Counted from the first letter of the stretch, positions 42,862 to 52,710 are shown. The stretch is DNA of 64,000 bases from Allobosea sp. 117 (GCF_000702305.1 NZ_JNLC01000015.1:315125-379124), one strand, 5' to 3'. Made by a program: numbers and translations. The notes: generated from the letters alone by a model not told the origin.

Positions 42862-43587
42862 ATGATGAACGAAGCCGACCAGGCCATTGTCGATCGCCTC
42901 AAACGCTGCGGCACCGCCACGATCTCGACCGTCCTGACCAAGCGCGGATTGAACCACGCGTTCATGTACGGCGTCTCGCCGCTGCCCGGCTCCCGGCCGC
43001 GCATGGTGGGGCGCGCCTTCACCATGCGCTCGGTCGCCATGCGCGAGGACAAGCTCGCAGCCGACAAGGCGATGGATCCGCGGCTGAACCTGCAACGCCG
43101 CGCCACCGAAGAATGCGGGGTCGGCGAGGTGCTGGTGATCGATTGCCGTGGCGACGTGCACGGCGCGAGCGGCGGGCTGATGCTGTTCGAGCGGATGCGC
43201 GTGCGCGGCTGCGCCGGCGTGGTCTCGGACGGGGGGGTGCGCGATGCGTGGGAGATCGCCGAGAGCGGATTTCCGGTTTACGCCAGCGCCGTGTGCCCAC
43301 CCAACAGCACGCTCGCCCACCGCTTCATCGATCTCAATGTGCCGGTCACCTGCGGCGGCGCGGCGGTCTATCCCGGCGACTTCATCGCCGCCGACCCGGA
43401 CGGCGTCATGGTGATCCCGCAAGAGATCGCGGACGAGGTATCCCGCGAAGCCCTCGCCTATGAGCAGCAGGAGGAGTTCATCCTGCAACGGTTGCGCGAC
43501 GGCGCCTCGATCTACGGCACCTATCCGCTCGACGAGGCGGGATTGGCAGACTATGCGGCTTGGCGCACGGCGCGGGATCGGGGTTGA
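42862..43587 (+). CDS. RraA-like aldolase/hydrolase family protein
   Basis: The 241-residue protein has the RraA/HMG-aldolase pattern: STVLTKRGLNHAFM, GRAFTMRSVAM, VIDCRGDVHGASGGLM and the metal/substrate motif VSDGGVRDAWEI. AGGGAAG precedes the ATG. Enzymatic members cleave 4-hydroxy-2-oxo acids to pyruvate or glyoxylate products, which would follow a 2-keto-3-deoxy-acid dehydratase. An RNase E-regulator role is unlikely in this context. Confidence 0.85.
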   Translation: MMNEADQAIVDRLKRCGTATISTVLTKRGLNHAFMYGVSPLPGSRPRMVGRAFTMRSVAMREDKLAADKAMDPRLNLQRRATEECGVGEVLVIDCRGDVHGASGGLMLFERMRVRGCAGVVSDGGVRDAWEIAESGFPVYASAVCPPNSTLAHRFIDLNVPVTCGGAAVYPGDFIAADPDGVMVIPQEIADEVSREALAYEQQEEFILQRLRDGASIYGTYPLDEAGLADYAAWRTARDRG

Positions 43588-43650
43588 CTGGCCTTGCTAC
43601 CCGGCCAGCGTGTCGCCGGCCTTCATCATGCCGGGGGAGGAACGCAGCCT

Positions 43651-44664
43651 GTGACTGCGCAAGAGATCATCAGCGCCGCCGCGCCAACGGCGCCGCTCCT
43701 TTCGGTACGCGACCTCTCGGTCCGCGCCGGCGCCTTGCCATTGGTCCATGAAATCAGCTTCGACCTCGAGCCGGGGACGATGACGGCGCTCGTCGGCGAG
43801 TCCGGTAGCGGCAAGAGCCTGACGGCACAGGCCATACTCGGCCTGCTCAACCGCGAGGTCTATGCCGTCGCCGGCACCGCAATGACCTTCCAGGGCCAGG
43901 CGCTCGGCTTCGACGGACAGAGCCGTCCGAGGGGATTCCACGGCGAGCTCACCGGCTATGTCATGCAGGACCCCTCATCGGCACTCGATCCGACCATGAC
44001 CGTCGGCCGCCAGATCGCCGAGATGTTCGTCGTCCATCGGGGCATGGACCGTCGCTCGGCATTGGGTGAAGCGGCGCGCATGCTCGACCGCGTGCGCATT
44101 CCCGACGCTGGCGCTCGCATCGACGATTATCCGCACCAATTCTCAGGCGGCATGAAGCAGCGCGTGCTGATCGCAATGGCCGTCGCGCTGTCGCCCCGCC
44201 TGCTGGTCGCCGACGAGCCGACCACTGCCCTGGATGTGACGGTACAGGCCGACATTCTCGCCTTGATCGACGATCTGCGTCGGGAAATGCAAATGGCCGT
44301 GCTGATCATCACGCACGATTTCGGCGTGGTGTACCAGTGCGCCGACCGCGTGATGGTGATGTATGCTGGCAAGCTGGTGGAAGGCGGGGCGACGTTGCAG
44401 ATCACCGAAAGCGGACGCCATCCCTATACGCGCGGGCTGATCGCCTCGATTCCCGACCTCGACGATCTCGATCGCCCCGTGGTGGCGATCCCCGGCCAGC
44501 CGCCGCGGCCGGAGCGTAGCTGGGACGGCAGTTGCGCCTTCCAGCCCCGGTGCTCGTTCAAGGCGCCGCGCTGCGCCGCCGAGGCGCCCGAAATGGAAAC
44601 GCTCGGCGGCGGCGCGCTGGTGCGCTGTTTCGAATGGCGGCGCGTGGAAGAGAGCCCGTCATGA
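43651..44664 (+). CDS. Dipeptide/oligopeptide-type ABC ATPase (DppD-like)
   Basis: I choose GTG 43651 with GGGGAGG upstream, giving 337 residues. Walker A is GESGSGKS, signature FSGGMKQR, Walker B LLVADEPTTALD, and the C-terminal Cys-containing CAFQPRCSFKAPRC is the oligo_HPY extension of DppD/OppD proteins. It overlaps the next ATPase by ATGA and is the first of the four Dpp-type genes. Confidence 0.92.
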   Translation: MTAQEIISAAAPTAPLLSVRDLSVRAGALPLVHEISFDLEPGTMTALVGESGSGKSLTAQAILGLLNREVYAVAGTAMTFQGQALGFDGQSRPRGFHGELTGYVMQDPSSALDPTMTVGRQIAEMFVVHRGMDRRSALGEAARMLDRVRIPDAGARIDDYPHQFSGGMKQRVLIAMAVALSPRLLVADEPTTALDVTVQADILALIDDLRREMQMAVLIITHDFGVVYQCADRVMVMYAGKLVEGGATLQITESGRHPYTRGLIASIPDLDDLDRPVVAIPGQPPRPERSWDGSCAFQPRCSFKAPRCAAEAPEMETLGGGALVRCFEWRRVEESPS

Positions 44665-45506
44665 CCGCGGTTCTGGCCGTCGAGCATCTGAACTTCGGCT
44701 ACCCGATCGGCGGGCTGATTTCCGGCACCGGCGTCGCGGTCAAGGCGCTGGATGATGTCTCGCTGTCGGTCGAGCCCGGCCGCGTCCTCGGCATCGTCGG
44801 CGAATCCGGAAGCGGCAAGAGCACGCTGCTGCGTACCATCGTCGGCCTCAATCGCGGCTACACCGGCACGATCCGCTACCGGGGCGAGGCGGTCGACCAC
44901 GCGGCGCGCCCTGCCCGACGCGCGGCGTTTGTCGCGGGCGTCCAGATGATCTTCCAGGATCCGGGCGGCAGCCTCAATCCGTTCAAGACGATACGCCGGA
45001 CGCTGAGCGCCGCGCTGGCGCGCTCGCCCTCCCCGCGGGCGGGCGCCGAGGAGCTCGAGGCCCTGCTCCATCAGGTCGGCATGAACGCCTCCGCCCTGGA
45101 CCGGCGCCCTTCGGAATTCTCGGGCGGCCAGTTGCAGCGGCTGGCGATCGCGCGGGCCCTGGCCTGCGATCCCTCGGTGCTGCTCTGCGACGAGCCGACG
45201 TCCGCACTCGACGTTTCGATCCAGGCGCAGATCCTCGATCTGTTCGGGCGGCTGAAGCGGGAGGGCCGGGCCTTCATCTTCGTCACCCACAATCTCGGCG
45301 TGCTCGGCCATATCGCCGATACGATCGCGGTGATGCATCGTGGCCGCGTGGTCGAAGTCGGCCCGGCGCGCGAACTCATCGCCACGCCGCAGCAGGCCTA
45401 TACCGCCGCGCTGATCGCGGCTTCGCCGCGACTGAAGCATCGCGGTGCGCTGCTGGAGCACGCGCGACGTCGCCTTGCCCCGACGCCTGCGGAGGCCGCA
45501 TCATGA
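44661..45506 (+). CDS. Dipeptide/oligopeptide-type ABC ATPase (DppF-like)
   Basis: The 281-residue ATPase starts MTAVLAVEHLNFGYPIGG and has Walker A GESGSGKST, signature FSGGQLQR, Walker B VLLCDEPTSALD and H-loop VTHN. It pairs with the DppD-like protein. Both ends overlap neighbours by ATGA. Confidence 0.92.
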   Translation: MTAVLAVEHLNFGYPIGGLISGTGVAVKALDDVSLSVEPGRVLGIVGESGSGKSTLLRTIVGLNRGYTGTIRYRGEAVDHAARPARRAAFVAGVQMIFQDPGGSLNPFKTIRRTLSAALARSPSPRAGAEELEALLHQVGMNASALDRRPSEFSGGQLQRLAIARALACDPSVLLCDEPTSALDVSIQAQILDLFGRLKREGRAFIFVTHNLGVLGHIADTIAVMHRGRVVEVGPARELIATPQQAYTAALIAASPRLKHRGALLEHARRRLAPTPAEAAS

Positions 45507-46423
45507 TCGCCTTCATCGGCACGCGGCTGTTCAACGCGTTCGCGACCCTGGTCGCGGCGGTGATCGCGACCTTCATCATGATCCGCATCGCACCCGGCGA
45601 TCCGGTGCTGGTGTTGCTCGGTGACCTTGCCACGCCCGACCAGATCGCAGCTGGACGCATACAATACGGCCTCGACCGGCCGATCTACGAGCAATTGCTG
45701 ATCTATGTCGGCAAGGCCTTCACGCTCGACTTCGGCAATTCCGTCATTCAGGGGCGGCCGGCGATCGACATCGTCGCGCAGCGCATGCTGGCGACGCTGA
45801 CTCTCGGCGCGGTGACCTTCGCCCTGGTGATCGCGGTCGCGGTGCCGCTTGGCCTTGCGGCTGCGCTGTGGCGCGACCGCTGGTTCGACCGTGCGACCTC
45901 GAGCACCTCGCTCGTGGTACTGGGCATCCCGGATTTCTGGCTCGGGCTGGTGTTCATCCTCATCTTCGCCCGCTGGCTGCAGATCCTGCCGAGCTCGGGC
46001 TGGTCGTCGCCGAGTGCGATCGTACTACCGGCGATCACGCTCGCGCTGCCGCTGATCGCGGTCAATATGCGGCTGATGCGCAACGAGGCGATCGGCGTGC
46101 TGAACGCCAACATGGTCAAGATACTGCGCGCCAAAGGCGTGCCGACGGGGCGCATCGTCAGCCACCACGTCCTGCGCAATGCACTGCTGCCGGTGCTGAC
46201 CGTCGGCGGCGTGCAGTTCGGCCACCTGCTAGGTGGCGCGGTGATCGTCGAGACCGTGTTCGGCTGGCCGGGGCTCGGCAGGGAGCTCATCACGGCAATC
46301 AGCTACCGCGACTATGCGGTGGTGCAGACCTGCATATTCGTCATGACCTTCCTGGTCGTGGCAGTGAACTTCGCGGTCGATTTCGGCTATCGGCTAGTCG
46401 ACCCGCGCTTGCGGCGGAGTTGA
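45503..46423 (+). CDS. Dipeptide/oligopeptide-type ABC permease (DppB-like)
   Basis: The 306-residue permease has the N-terminal DppB-type block FIMIRIAPGDPVLVLLGD, six membrane segments, and EAA loop RAKGVPTGRIVSHHVLRNAL. It begins in an ATGA overlap with the ATPase stop. Confidence 0.92.
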   Translation: MIAFIGTRLFNAFATLVAAVIATFIMIRIAPGDPVLVLLGDLATPDQIAAGRIQYGLDRPIYEQLLIYVGKAFTLDFGNSVIQGRPAIDIVAQRMLATLTLGAVTFALVIAVAVPLGLAAALWRDRWFDRATSSTSLVVLGIPDFWLGLVFILIFARWLQILPSSGWSSPSAIVLPAITLALPLIAVNMRLMRNEAIGVLNANMVKILRAKGVPTGRIVSHHVLRNALLPVLTVGGVQFGHLLGGAVIVETVFGWPGLGRELITAISYRDYAVVQTCIFVMTFLVVAVNFAVDFGYRLVDPRLRRS

Positions 46424-46425
46424 AC

Positions 46426-47295
46426 GTGACGGCAACGACCCTCCCCTCCCCAAAAGCGATGTTGCGCCTCGCCCCCACCGAGATGCTAGCGCTGGCCTTC
46501 GTCGCGCTGTTCGTCGTGGTCGGGGTCGCGGGCCCCTATCTGGTCGACTTCAACCCGGCGGCGACCGACACCGCCGCCCGGCTGAAGCCGCCCTTCACGA
46601 CGCTTGCCAATGGCAGCATCGCCTGGTTAGGCACCGACGCCGTGGGCCGTGACGTCGCCAGACAGGTGATCTACGGGGCGCGGGTTTCGCTCGTCGTGGG
46701 CTTCACCTCGGCGGCGGTCGCCACCGCCTTCGGCATCGTGATCGGGGTCTGGGCTGGATGGGCGGGCCGGCGCACCGAGCAATTCCTCATGCGCATCGTG
46801 GATATCCAGCTCGCCTTTCCCTCGATCCTCATTGCGGTCTTCCTCGCCGCCTTCATCCAACCAAGCCTGCTCTCCGTCATCCTCATCCTCGCCGTCACGC
46901 GCTGGGCGGTGGTGGCGCGCGTCGCCCGCGCCATCACCGCGCGCACCCTCGCCAAGAGCTATGTCGAGGCGGCCATCATTTCGGGCGAGAGCACCTGGCG
47001 GATCGTGCGCGACTGCATCCTGCCCAATCTGTGGATCCCGCTGCTGATCCTGATGTCCGCGGAGCTCAGCCTCATCATCCTGGCCGAGGCCTCGCTCGGC
47101 TTCCTCGGGCTCGGCACGCCGATCGACGTGCCGTCCTGGGGCCGCATCATCGCCTCCGGCCGCAACTATCTCGCCAATGCCTGGTGGATCGCCACGCTAC
47201 CAGGCCTCGTCATCGTAATAGTCGTCGTCTCAATCGGCGTGGCAGGCGAAGTCCTGCGCCGGCGGCTCGGCCGTGGCGTCTCGGCCGCGCTATAG
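46426..47295 (+). CDS. Dipeptide/oligopeptide-type ABC permease (DppC-like)
   Basis: The GTG at 46426, seven bases after GGAG, gives 289 residues; a TTG at 46420 is the alternative. The protein has WLGTDAVGRDVARQVIYGAR, typical of DppC, and the EAA loop VEAAIISGESTWRIVRDCIL. It completes the importer; the binding protein is presumably the one encoded at 37529-39007. Confidence 0.92.
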   Translation: MTATTLPSPKAMLRLAPTEMLALAFVALFVVVGVAGPYLVDFNPAATDTAARLKPPFTTLANGSIAWLGTDAVGRDVARQVIYGARVSLVVGFTSAAVATAFGIVIGVWAGWAGRRTEQFLMRIVDIQLAFPSILIAVFLAAFIQPSLLSVILILAVTRWAVVARVARAITARTLAKSYVEAAIISGESTWRIVRDCILPNLWIPLLILMSAELSLIILAEASLGFLGLGTPIDVPSWGRIIASGRNYLANAWWIATLPGLVIVIVVVSIGVAGEVLRRRLGRGVSAAL

Positions 47296-47907
47296 AAAGT
47301 CGGTCAGGTTTCTGCATCGGCATCACCGGACTCGCCACTGCCACGTCGCGCGGACTTCGAGGTAGCAGGGATAGCATGTCCACTTGCACCGGGCTGCGGC
47401 CGCAAAGCCGATGCTCGGCAATCGGTCCATCCTCGCCGAAGAGGCCAATCCGGCGAAATGCCCAACAGGATGCTCCGAGCTTCGCCTGCAGGTCATTCTC
47501 GCTCCATTGGACGATCCCACCATGCTCGCCTGTCGACTGCTGGTGCGGGCCTTGCGACGCCTACGAGCTGACAGTTACTCAAACATTGGCTGGACGTTGA
47601 TCGAGCCACGGTCCTCGTCTCGCGCAATGGCGAAGCCCCGGCTTCATTGGCCGTGCGCGTCTCTAGGGTAAACGCCCTCGCTGTGCGAGGCGCCCCGACT
47701 CACTGAGACATCCAGGATTCCGGAAATCCGAGGCACGGGCACCCCAATCTTGCCGGCGAGCGTGAGTGCGCGCAACGAGTTGCACAGTGCCCGGGGAAAA
47801 CGTCCGGTTCTGCGTGTGTCAGGTTGCGGTCAGGTCCAGCCGTAATGGTCGGGGCGATGACTCCACGGTCGTCACCCTCTTCCATGTCCGGCTAAGGCTG
47901 CGCCACC
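47296..47907. other. 612-base region without recognised gene
   Basis: I see no protein-like frame with family motifs, no RNA gene and no clear terminator in this stretch. Short open frames are low-complexity. It probably holds decayed sequence at a module border. Confidence 0.5.
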
Positions 47908-50610
47908 TTGCATGCACCTGATCAGCAGAACGTTCTTGTTACGGTAATAATCCCGACGCTGAATGAGGTCGACAATATCGACCTCGTGCTTTCGGCGGCA
48001 GTCGCGGAAAGCGGCGATGGGATTGAGTTCGAAATACTCGTCGCCGACGGCGGATCCACGGACGGCACCCTCGATCGGGTCCGCGAATGGGAGCATGCAG
48101 CCAATGTACGGCTCGTCCCGGGAAGCGGCAGCGGAGGCCTGGCAGGGGACGTTCTGACCGCGGCCAAGGCGGCCAAAGGCGAAGTCGTCGTCGTCATGGA
48201 CGCCGATCTCAGTCATCCGCCTGCCCGGCTCCGCGATGTCGTGCAGCCGGTGATCGACGGCACCAGCGACATGAGCGTCGGCAGCCGATACGTCTCCGGC
48301 GGGTCTACCCCGGACTGGCCCGCGCGGCGGCGAGGATTGTCGCGACTTGGTGGCCTCCTTGCTTGGCCACTTACGGAGATGAAGGACCCGATGTCGGGCT
48401 TCTTCGCGGTTCGCCGTGAGCGTCTCCTGGCGATCGATCCGCACGCGGCGGGATTCAAGATCGGTCTTGAGGTGGTCGCCCACGGCGGTGGCGCACTGAG
48501 GGTCACGGAAGTGCCGATCACGTTCCGCGACCGAATCTATGGCCAGTCCAAGATCGGCATGGCGCAGATGCTCGCTTATCTGCGCCGCCTGCTGGTTCTG
48601 GCCGGCGGCGCGGTGTCGGCGGGAGGCGCAGCGCGTTTTGCCGCCGTCGGCCTGATCGGCATGCTGGTCGATCTTTTGGCATTCGAGCTGTTCTTCGGCC
48701 TGAACGCGAGCTTGCTGACGGCCCATGTCGGCAGCTTCGCCGTCGCCACGGTCTCGAACTATCTGCTGAATTCCCGCTGGGCATTCGCGCCCGCATCGGG
48801 AGCCGGAAAGGAACGCTCGCGAGGGCACTACGCCCGTTTCCTGACGGTGTGCCTCCTCGCGCTCGCCATCCGCGGCGGTGTGCTGGCCGGGGCGACCAAC
48901 GGCTTCGCGCTGCCGCCGCAGGTCGCTATCCTGTTCGCCATAGGCGCGGCGGCGATCGTCAGCTATCTCGGCTCCGCCTTCTTCGTGTTTCCTTCGGTCA
49001 ATCCCCGCGTGCCGCGCGACATTCACTGGCGCGTCGCGGCGATCGGTGTGGCCTTGTATGTCGTCGTGCTCCGTTTGCTGTTTCTCGGACAGGCCGACCT
49101 GCTTCCGGAGGAGGCCTATTACTGGAACTATGCGCAGCATCTGGACATCGGCTATCTCGATCACCCGCCGATGGTCGCCTGGCTGATCTGGCTCGGCACC
49201 AGCGTGTTCGGCGACACCGAGTTCGGAGTGCGGATCGGGGCATATGTCGGCTGGTTCGCGACCGCGTTCTTCAGTTTCCAACTGGCGCGCAATCTGTTCG
49301 GCAAATCGGCGGCCTTCGTCTGCCTGCTGTTGGTCGCGGCGCTGCCTTTCTATTTCGCCACCGGGCTGCTGATGATGCCGGACGCGCCGTTGACGGCCGC
49401 CTGGGCGGGCGCGCTCTATTTTCTGGAGCGGGCCATGCGGGCGGAGAGCCGCCGGGCCTGGTGGGGTCTCGGCATATGCATCGGGCTGGGCATGCTCTCC
49501 AAATACACCATTGCCCTTCTGGGACCGGCCACGCTGGTCTTCATGATGATCGATGGCCGCGCTCGGGCGTGGTTCAGGCGCCCCGAGCCCTATCTGGCGG
49601 CGGCGATCGCTCTGCTGATCTTTTCGCCGGTCATCTACTGGAACCTGCAGCATGACTGGGCATCATTCGCGTTCCAGAGCTCGCGCCGTATCGCAGCCCC
49701 CGCCCGCTTCGCGCTTCCCGCGTTGATTGTCGGTGCCGTGGCGCTGCTTACCCCCATTGGGCTGTCGGTGGCGTTGATGGTTCTCGGGGGGCGTGGAACG
49801 CGAAGGGAGCTGGTGGCTCCGTCCTCGGCCGGTCGCCGCGCGCGCTTCATTGCGATCTACACTTTGGTGCCGTTGTCCGTCTTTGTCGTGTTCAGCGTGT
49901 CGCACACGGTCAAGATAAACTGGACCGGCCCTCTCTGGCTCGCGGTGCTCCCGGCCATGTCCGCCGCCATCGTCGCCGTTGTTGCCAAGCCTTCCCGCTT
50001 CGACATGGTCGTACAGCGGCTTTGGGTGCCCACCGTTGCAGTGACGCTGGTGCTCTATGGACTTGGCCTGAACTATCTGGTCTTCGGCCTGCCTGAACTG
50101 GGGTACGTGGCGAACATGCCGACCGCGTGGCAGGAGTTCGGTCGCGAAGCCGGATCGATCAGCGCGGCCGTCAAGCGCACGACCGGCGGCGAGCCGCTGC
50201 TGATCGGCATGGACACCTACAAGGTCACAAGCCAGTTGGCCTTCTACAATGGCAAGGGTGCTGCCGATTCGGTCGGACGCGGCATATTGGGTCAGGCGAG
50301 TCTCATGTACGACCAATGGTTCAGTGCCGGTGCGGTTCGTGGCCGGCCGGCCATTCTGTTCGCCTTGGAGCGAAAACAGCTCGAAAATCCGGGTCTCCAG
50401 GACCAGTTCACTTCGCTGGAAGCACCGATCGAGAAGACACTCACCAAGAATGGCAAACCCGCCGGCCGATTCTTCTATCGGGTGGGTTACGGGTTTCTGG
50501 CCGGCGAACGGCCGCCCGCGCCGATCGATGAGCAGCCGACACAGGACAATGTCGCGCGGCTCCACGATGCCAAACGTACGGACCCGCCGCTGTCGAGTAT
50601 CATTCGGTGA
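47908..50610 (+). CDS. Three-domain glycosyltransferase: GT2 (DPM synthase-like)-GtrA-GT39 (ArnT-like)
   Basis: This 900-residue membrane protein joins three parts. Residues 9-230 are a GT2 polyprenyl-phosphate sugar transferase (VIIPTLNEVDNI, DADLSHPP at 98-105, GSRYVSGG). Residues 242-365 are a GtrA domain (RFAAVGLIGMLVDLLAFELFF, SNYLLNSRWAF). Residues from about 375 are a GT39/ArnT-type lipid-linked sugar transferase (EEAYYWNYAQHLDIGYLDHP). The chain could charge, flip and transfer a sugar to an envelope acceptor such as lipid A. Start is TTG 47908, the only start codon before the conserved region. It converges with a two-component system, as arn genes often adjoin pmrAB-like genes. Confidence 0.88.
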   Translation: MHAPDQQNVLVTVIIPTLNEVDNIDLVLSAAVAESGDGIEFEILVADGGSTDGTLDRVREWEHAANVRLVPGSGSGGLAGDVLTAAKAAKGEVVVVMDADLSHPPARLRDVVQPVIDGTSDMSVGSRYVSGGSTPDWPARRRGLSRLGGLLAWPLTEMKDPMSGFFAVRRERLLAIDPHAAGFKIGLEVVAHGGGALRVTEVPITFRDRIYGQSKIGMAQMLAYLRRLLVLAGGAVSAGGAARFAAVGLIGMLVDLLAFELFFGLNASLLTAHVGSFAVATVSNYLLNSRWAFAPASGAGKERSRGHYARFLTVCLLALAIRGGVLAGATNGFALPPQVAILFAIGAAAIVSYLGSAFFVFPSVNPRVPRDIHWRVAAIGVALYVVVLRLLFLGQADLLPEEAYYWNYAQHLDIGYLDHPPMVAWLIWLGTSVFGDTEFGVRIGAYVGWFATAFFSFQLARNLFGKSAAFVCLLLVAALPFYFATGLLMMPDAPLTAAWAGALYFLERAMRAESRRAWWGLGICIGLGMLSKYTIALLGPATLVFMMIDGRARAWFRRPEPYLAAAIALLIFSPVIYWNLQHDWASFAFQSSRRIAAPARFALPALIVGAVALLTPIGLSVALMVLGGRGTRRELVAPSSAGRRARFIAIYTLVPLSVFVVFSVSHTVKINWTGPLWLAVLPAMSAAIVAVVAKPSRFDMVVQRLWVPTVAVTLVLYGLGLNYLVFGLPELGYVANMPTAWQEFGREAGSISAAVKRTTGGEPLLIGMDTYKVTSQLAFYNGKGAADSVGRGILGQASLMYDQWFSAGAVRGRPAILFALERKQLENPGLQDQFTSLEAPIEKTLTKNGKPAGRFFYRVGYGFLAGERPPAPIDEQPTQDNVARLHDAKRTDPPLSSIIR

Positions 50611-50657
50611 CGGGGGGCACACGGGCGCCAGCGTGAACAGCCCCTGTGCCGTGGCTT

Positions 50658-52034
50658 TCAGCGCTCGCGGTGGCTGGTCGGCAGATAGACTCGTATTCGA
50701 GTGTTCGGTGCTGTCGGAACGAACGCCGCATCTCCGCCGTGGTTGCGCGTCACCTGCCGAACGATGGCGAGGCCAAGGCCAGTGCCACTGGACGCCGGAT
50801 TGCCCTTTCGGAAGCGTGTGAAAAGCTCGTCCCCCAGCCGAGCCGTGCCTTCGTCTTCGACCTCGATCACGAAACCATGCGATGGCGTGGCTACAGTGCC
50901 GATGCTGATCCGAACGCGACCGCGCCCATGAAAGAGCGCGTTCTCGATCAGATTGCGCATCATGTCTCTGAGATCTTCGGGGTTTCCGCGCATGCGCGCA
51001 TTGTCGGGTCCTTCGATCTCGATGGTGCGGTTTAGCTCTTCCGCCAGCGGCAGAACCGACGCGGCCGCCTCGCGTACGATCCGGGACAAATTGATCAGAG
51101 ACGTCCTGGCTTCCTCCGGATCGTTCTCCGCGTTCTCCTTGCGGGCGAGATCGAGCAACTGATTGACCAGCTTGTTCAGGACCGCGGCCTCCCGTTCGAG
51201 CGTCGGCCAGTCCACCACGCCCTTGTTCTTCGCCTGCTGGAGCCGCAGGTTCAAAACCGCCAGCGGCGTTCGCAGCTCATGAGCTGCATCGGCGGTCAGT
51301 CGCCGTTCCATCGCATAGGCCTTCGCCAGCCGTTCCACCGCGCCATTTGCGGCATCGGCCAACGGATGAATTTCAGTTGGCAGCCAGTCGGTTTCTATTC
51401 GCGCCGCCGCGTTGCCGGGTCCGATCGCTCTCGCCTGATCAGAGGCACGCGCCACCGGCCGCAGGCTCCACTCGGTGATCAGCCAAATGATGAGAAGCGA
51501 AAGCAGCACGAACGGAACCAGTACGATGAAAAACCCCTCCAGGCCCTCCTCGATCAGCGAAAAGGCCAGCGCGTCCTCGTCGGGCTTGCTTCGGCCGACG
51601 ATGAGAGTGTGGTCGCCGGTGGTCAGGACGGAAAGAGCGGCGACCCGTCCCGGCGACGCATTGACGAAGAGCAGGTCGCCGAAATCGCCAGAGCTCGGCG
51701 CGTCGATGAGCGGAAGATCGACGTTCAGGTTCGGCGATCGCGCAACGGCGCGGCCGGCCTTGTCGTACACTGTGTAGAAGGAGGTCGACTCCTCGCCCGA
51801 GTAGAGCGGCGCCAGATTGCTGGGCAGCGAAATCAGCACCTGCCCGTCGTCGGCCATCGTCAACGAACCGATAAGTTCGCGCGCCTGGCTTTGCAGTGTG
51901 CGCTCTTCCAAATGATCGCCGACAGCATAAGCCTCGAAATAATAATAGATCATGGCCCCGCCGAGGCCGAGAAGGAACGTTAGCGACATCGCCGCCACGA
52001 GGCGACGACGCAAGCTGTATTCACGCCTCACCAT
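50658..52034 (-). CDS. Two-component sensor histidine kinase
   Basis: From ATG 52034 the 458-residue kinase has a membrane segment at about 14-31, a periplasmic domain, a second membrane segment near 166-188, HAMP, the H-box AHELRTPLA with His252, the N-box NLIENALFHG and the G-box GTGLGLAIV. It overlaps the response-regulator stop by 14 bases. The layout matches PmrB/QseC-type kinases that sense the periplasm, for example cations or peptides. The signal is unknown. Confidence 0.92.
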   Translation of the reverse strand: MVRREYSLRRRLVAAMSLTFLLGLGGAMIYYYFEAYAVGDHLEERTLQSQARELIGSLTMADDGQVLISLPSNLAPLYSGEESTSFYTVYDKAGRAVARSPNLNVDLPLIDAPSSGDFGDLLFVNASPGRVAALSVLTTGDHTLIVGRSKPDEDALAFSLIEEGLEGFFIVLVPFVLLSLLIIWLITEWSLRPVARASDQARAIGPGNAAARIETDWLPTEIHPLADAANGAVERLAKAYAMERRLTADAAHELRTPLAVLNLRLQQAKNKGVVDWPTLEREAAVLNKLVNQLLDLARKENAENDPEEARTSLINLSRIVREAAASVLPLAEELNRTIEIEGPDNARMRGNPEDLRDMMRNLIENALFHGRGRVRISIGTVATPSHGFVIEVEDEGTARLGDELFTRFRKGNPASSGTGLGLAIVRQVTRNHGGDAAFVPTAPNTRIRVYLPTSHRER

Positions 52035-52710
52035 TGTCTCCCAAGACCATGCGGTATCCGATGCCGCGCATGGTATTGATGCACACGCCAGCCTTAGCGG
52101 CAGCGAGTTTCTTGCGCAGCCGCGATACAACGGCCTCGATGGCGTTGCTGCTGACGTCCCGATCGATCGAATAAAGCCGGTCTTCGAGGGAATCCTTCAC
52201 GACGACACGCCCCGCTGCGCGCAAGAGTTCTTCCAGCAGTGCGAGTTCACGACGGGCCAGTTCAATGGAGGCGCCGTTGACGAAGGCCTGACGCGCCACG
52301 GAATCGAACACAAGCGCGCCGAACGAATAGATCCCGGAACCGCGCTGGCCGGGACGTCGCAGCACCGCACGCAAGCGCGCTTCCAGCTCATCAAGTTCGA
52401 AAGGCTTGAGGATATAGTCGTCGGCACCTGAATTGAGGCCCAGCAAACGGCTCTGCAAGCTGTCGCGGGCGGTGACGATGAGCGCGGGCAACCGATCTCC
52501 CGTATGCGCACGCACCTGTCGTAGCACGTCCATGCCATCGATATCCGGCAGCCCGAGATCGATGACCATTGCGTCATATGATCCGGTAGCAACAGCCGCG
52601 AGCGCCTCGTCCCCCGTTTGAACGGCATCCACCACGAAGCCGCATTGCGTGAGATGGTCGGCCACGATTTCGCGCAGTGCGACGTGATCTTCGAGCAGCA
52701 AGATTTTCAA
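52021..52710 (-). CDS. OmpR-family response regulator
   Basis: I choose TTG 52710 (AAGGAA upstream), which gives the canonical start MKILLLEDHVALRE and 229 residues. The receiver domain has acidic Glu7-Asp8, phosphoacceptor Asp51 (VIDLGLP) and the conserved Lys in DDYILKPF. The C-terminal winged helix has ELALLEELLRAAGRVV and VVSRLRKKL. It likely controls envelope genes, including possibly the convergent glycosyltransferase. Confidence 0.92.
   Translation of the reverse strand: MKILLLEDHVALREIVADHLTQCGFVVDAVQTGDEALAAVATGSYDAMVIDLGLPDIDGMDVLRQVRAHTGDRLPALIVTARDSLQSRLLGLNSGADDYILKPFELDELEARLRAVLRRPGQRGSGIYSFGALVFDSVARQAFVNGASIELARRELALLEELLRAAGRVVVKDSLEDRLYSIDRDVSSNAIEAVVSRLRKKLAAAKAGVCINTMRGIGYRMVLGDNGEA

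Noticed and set aside
41668..43488. A 606-codon minus-strand frame opposite the IlvD/Edd and RraA genes
   Set aside because: Low-complexity His/Arg/Gly-rich sequence with no motif, while both plus-strand genes have clear family signatures.
47700..47885. Possible remnant of a helix-turn-helix protein in the 47.3-47.9 kb gap
   Set aside because: A few residues looked like an antitoxin-type helix but the match is too short to support.
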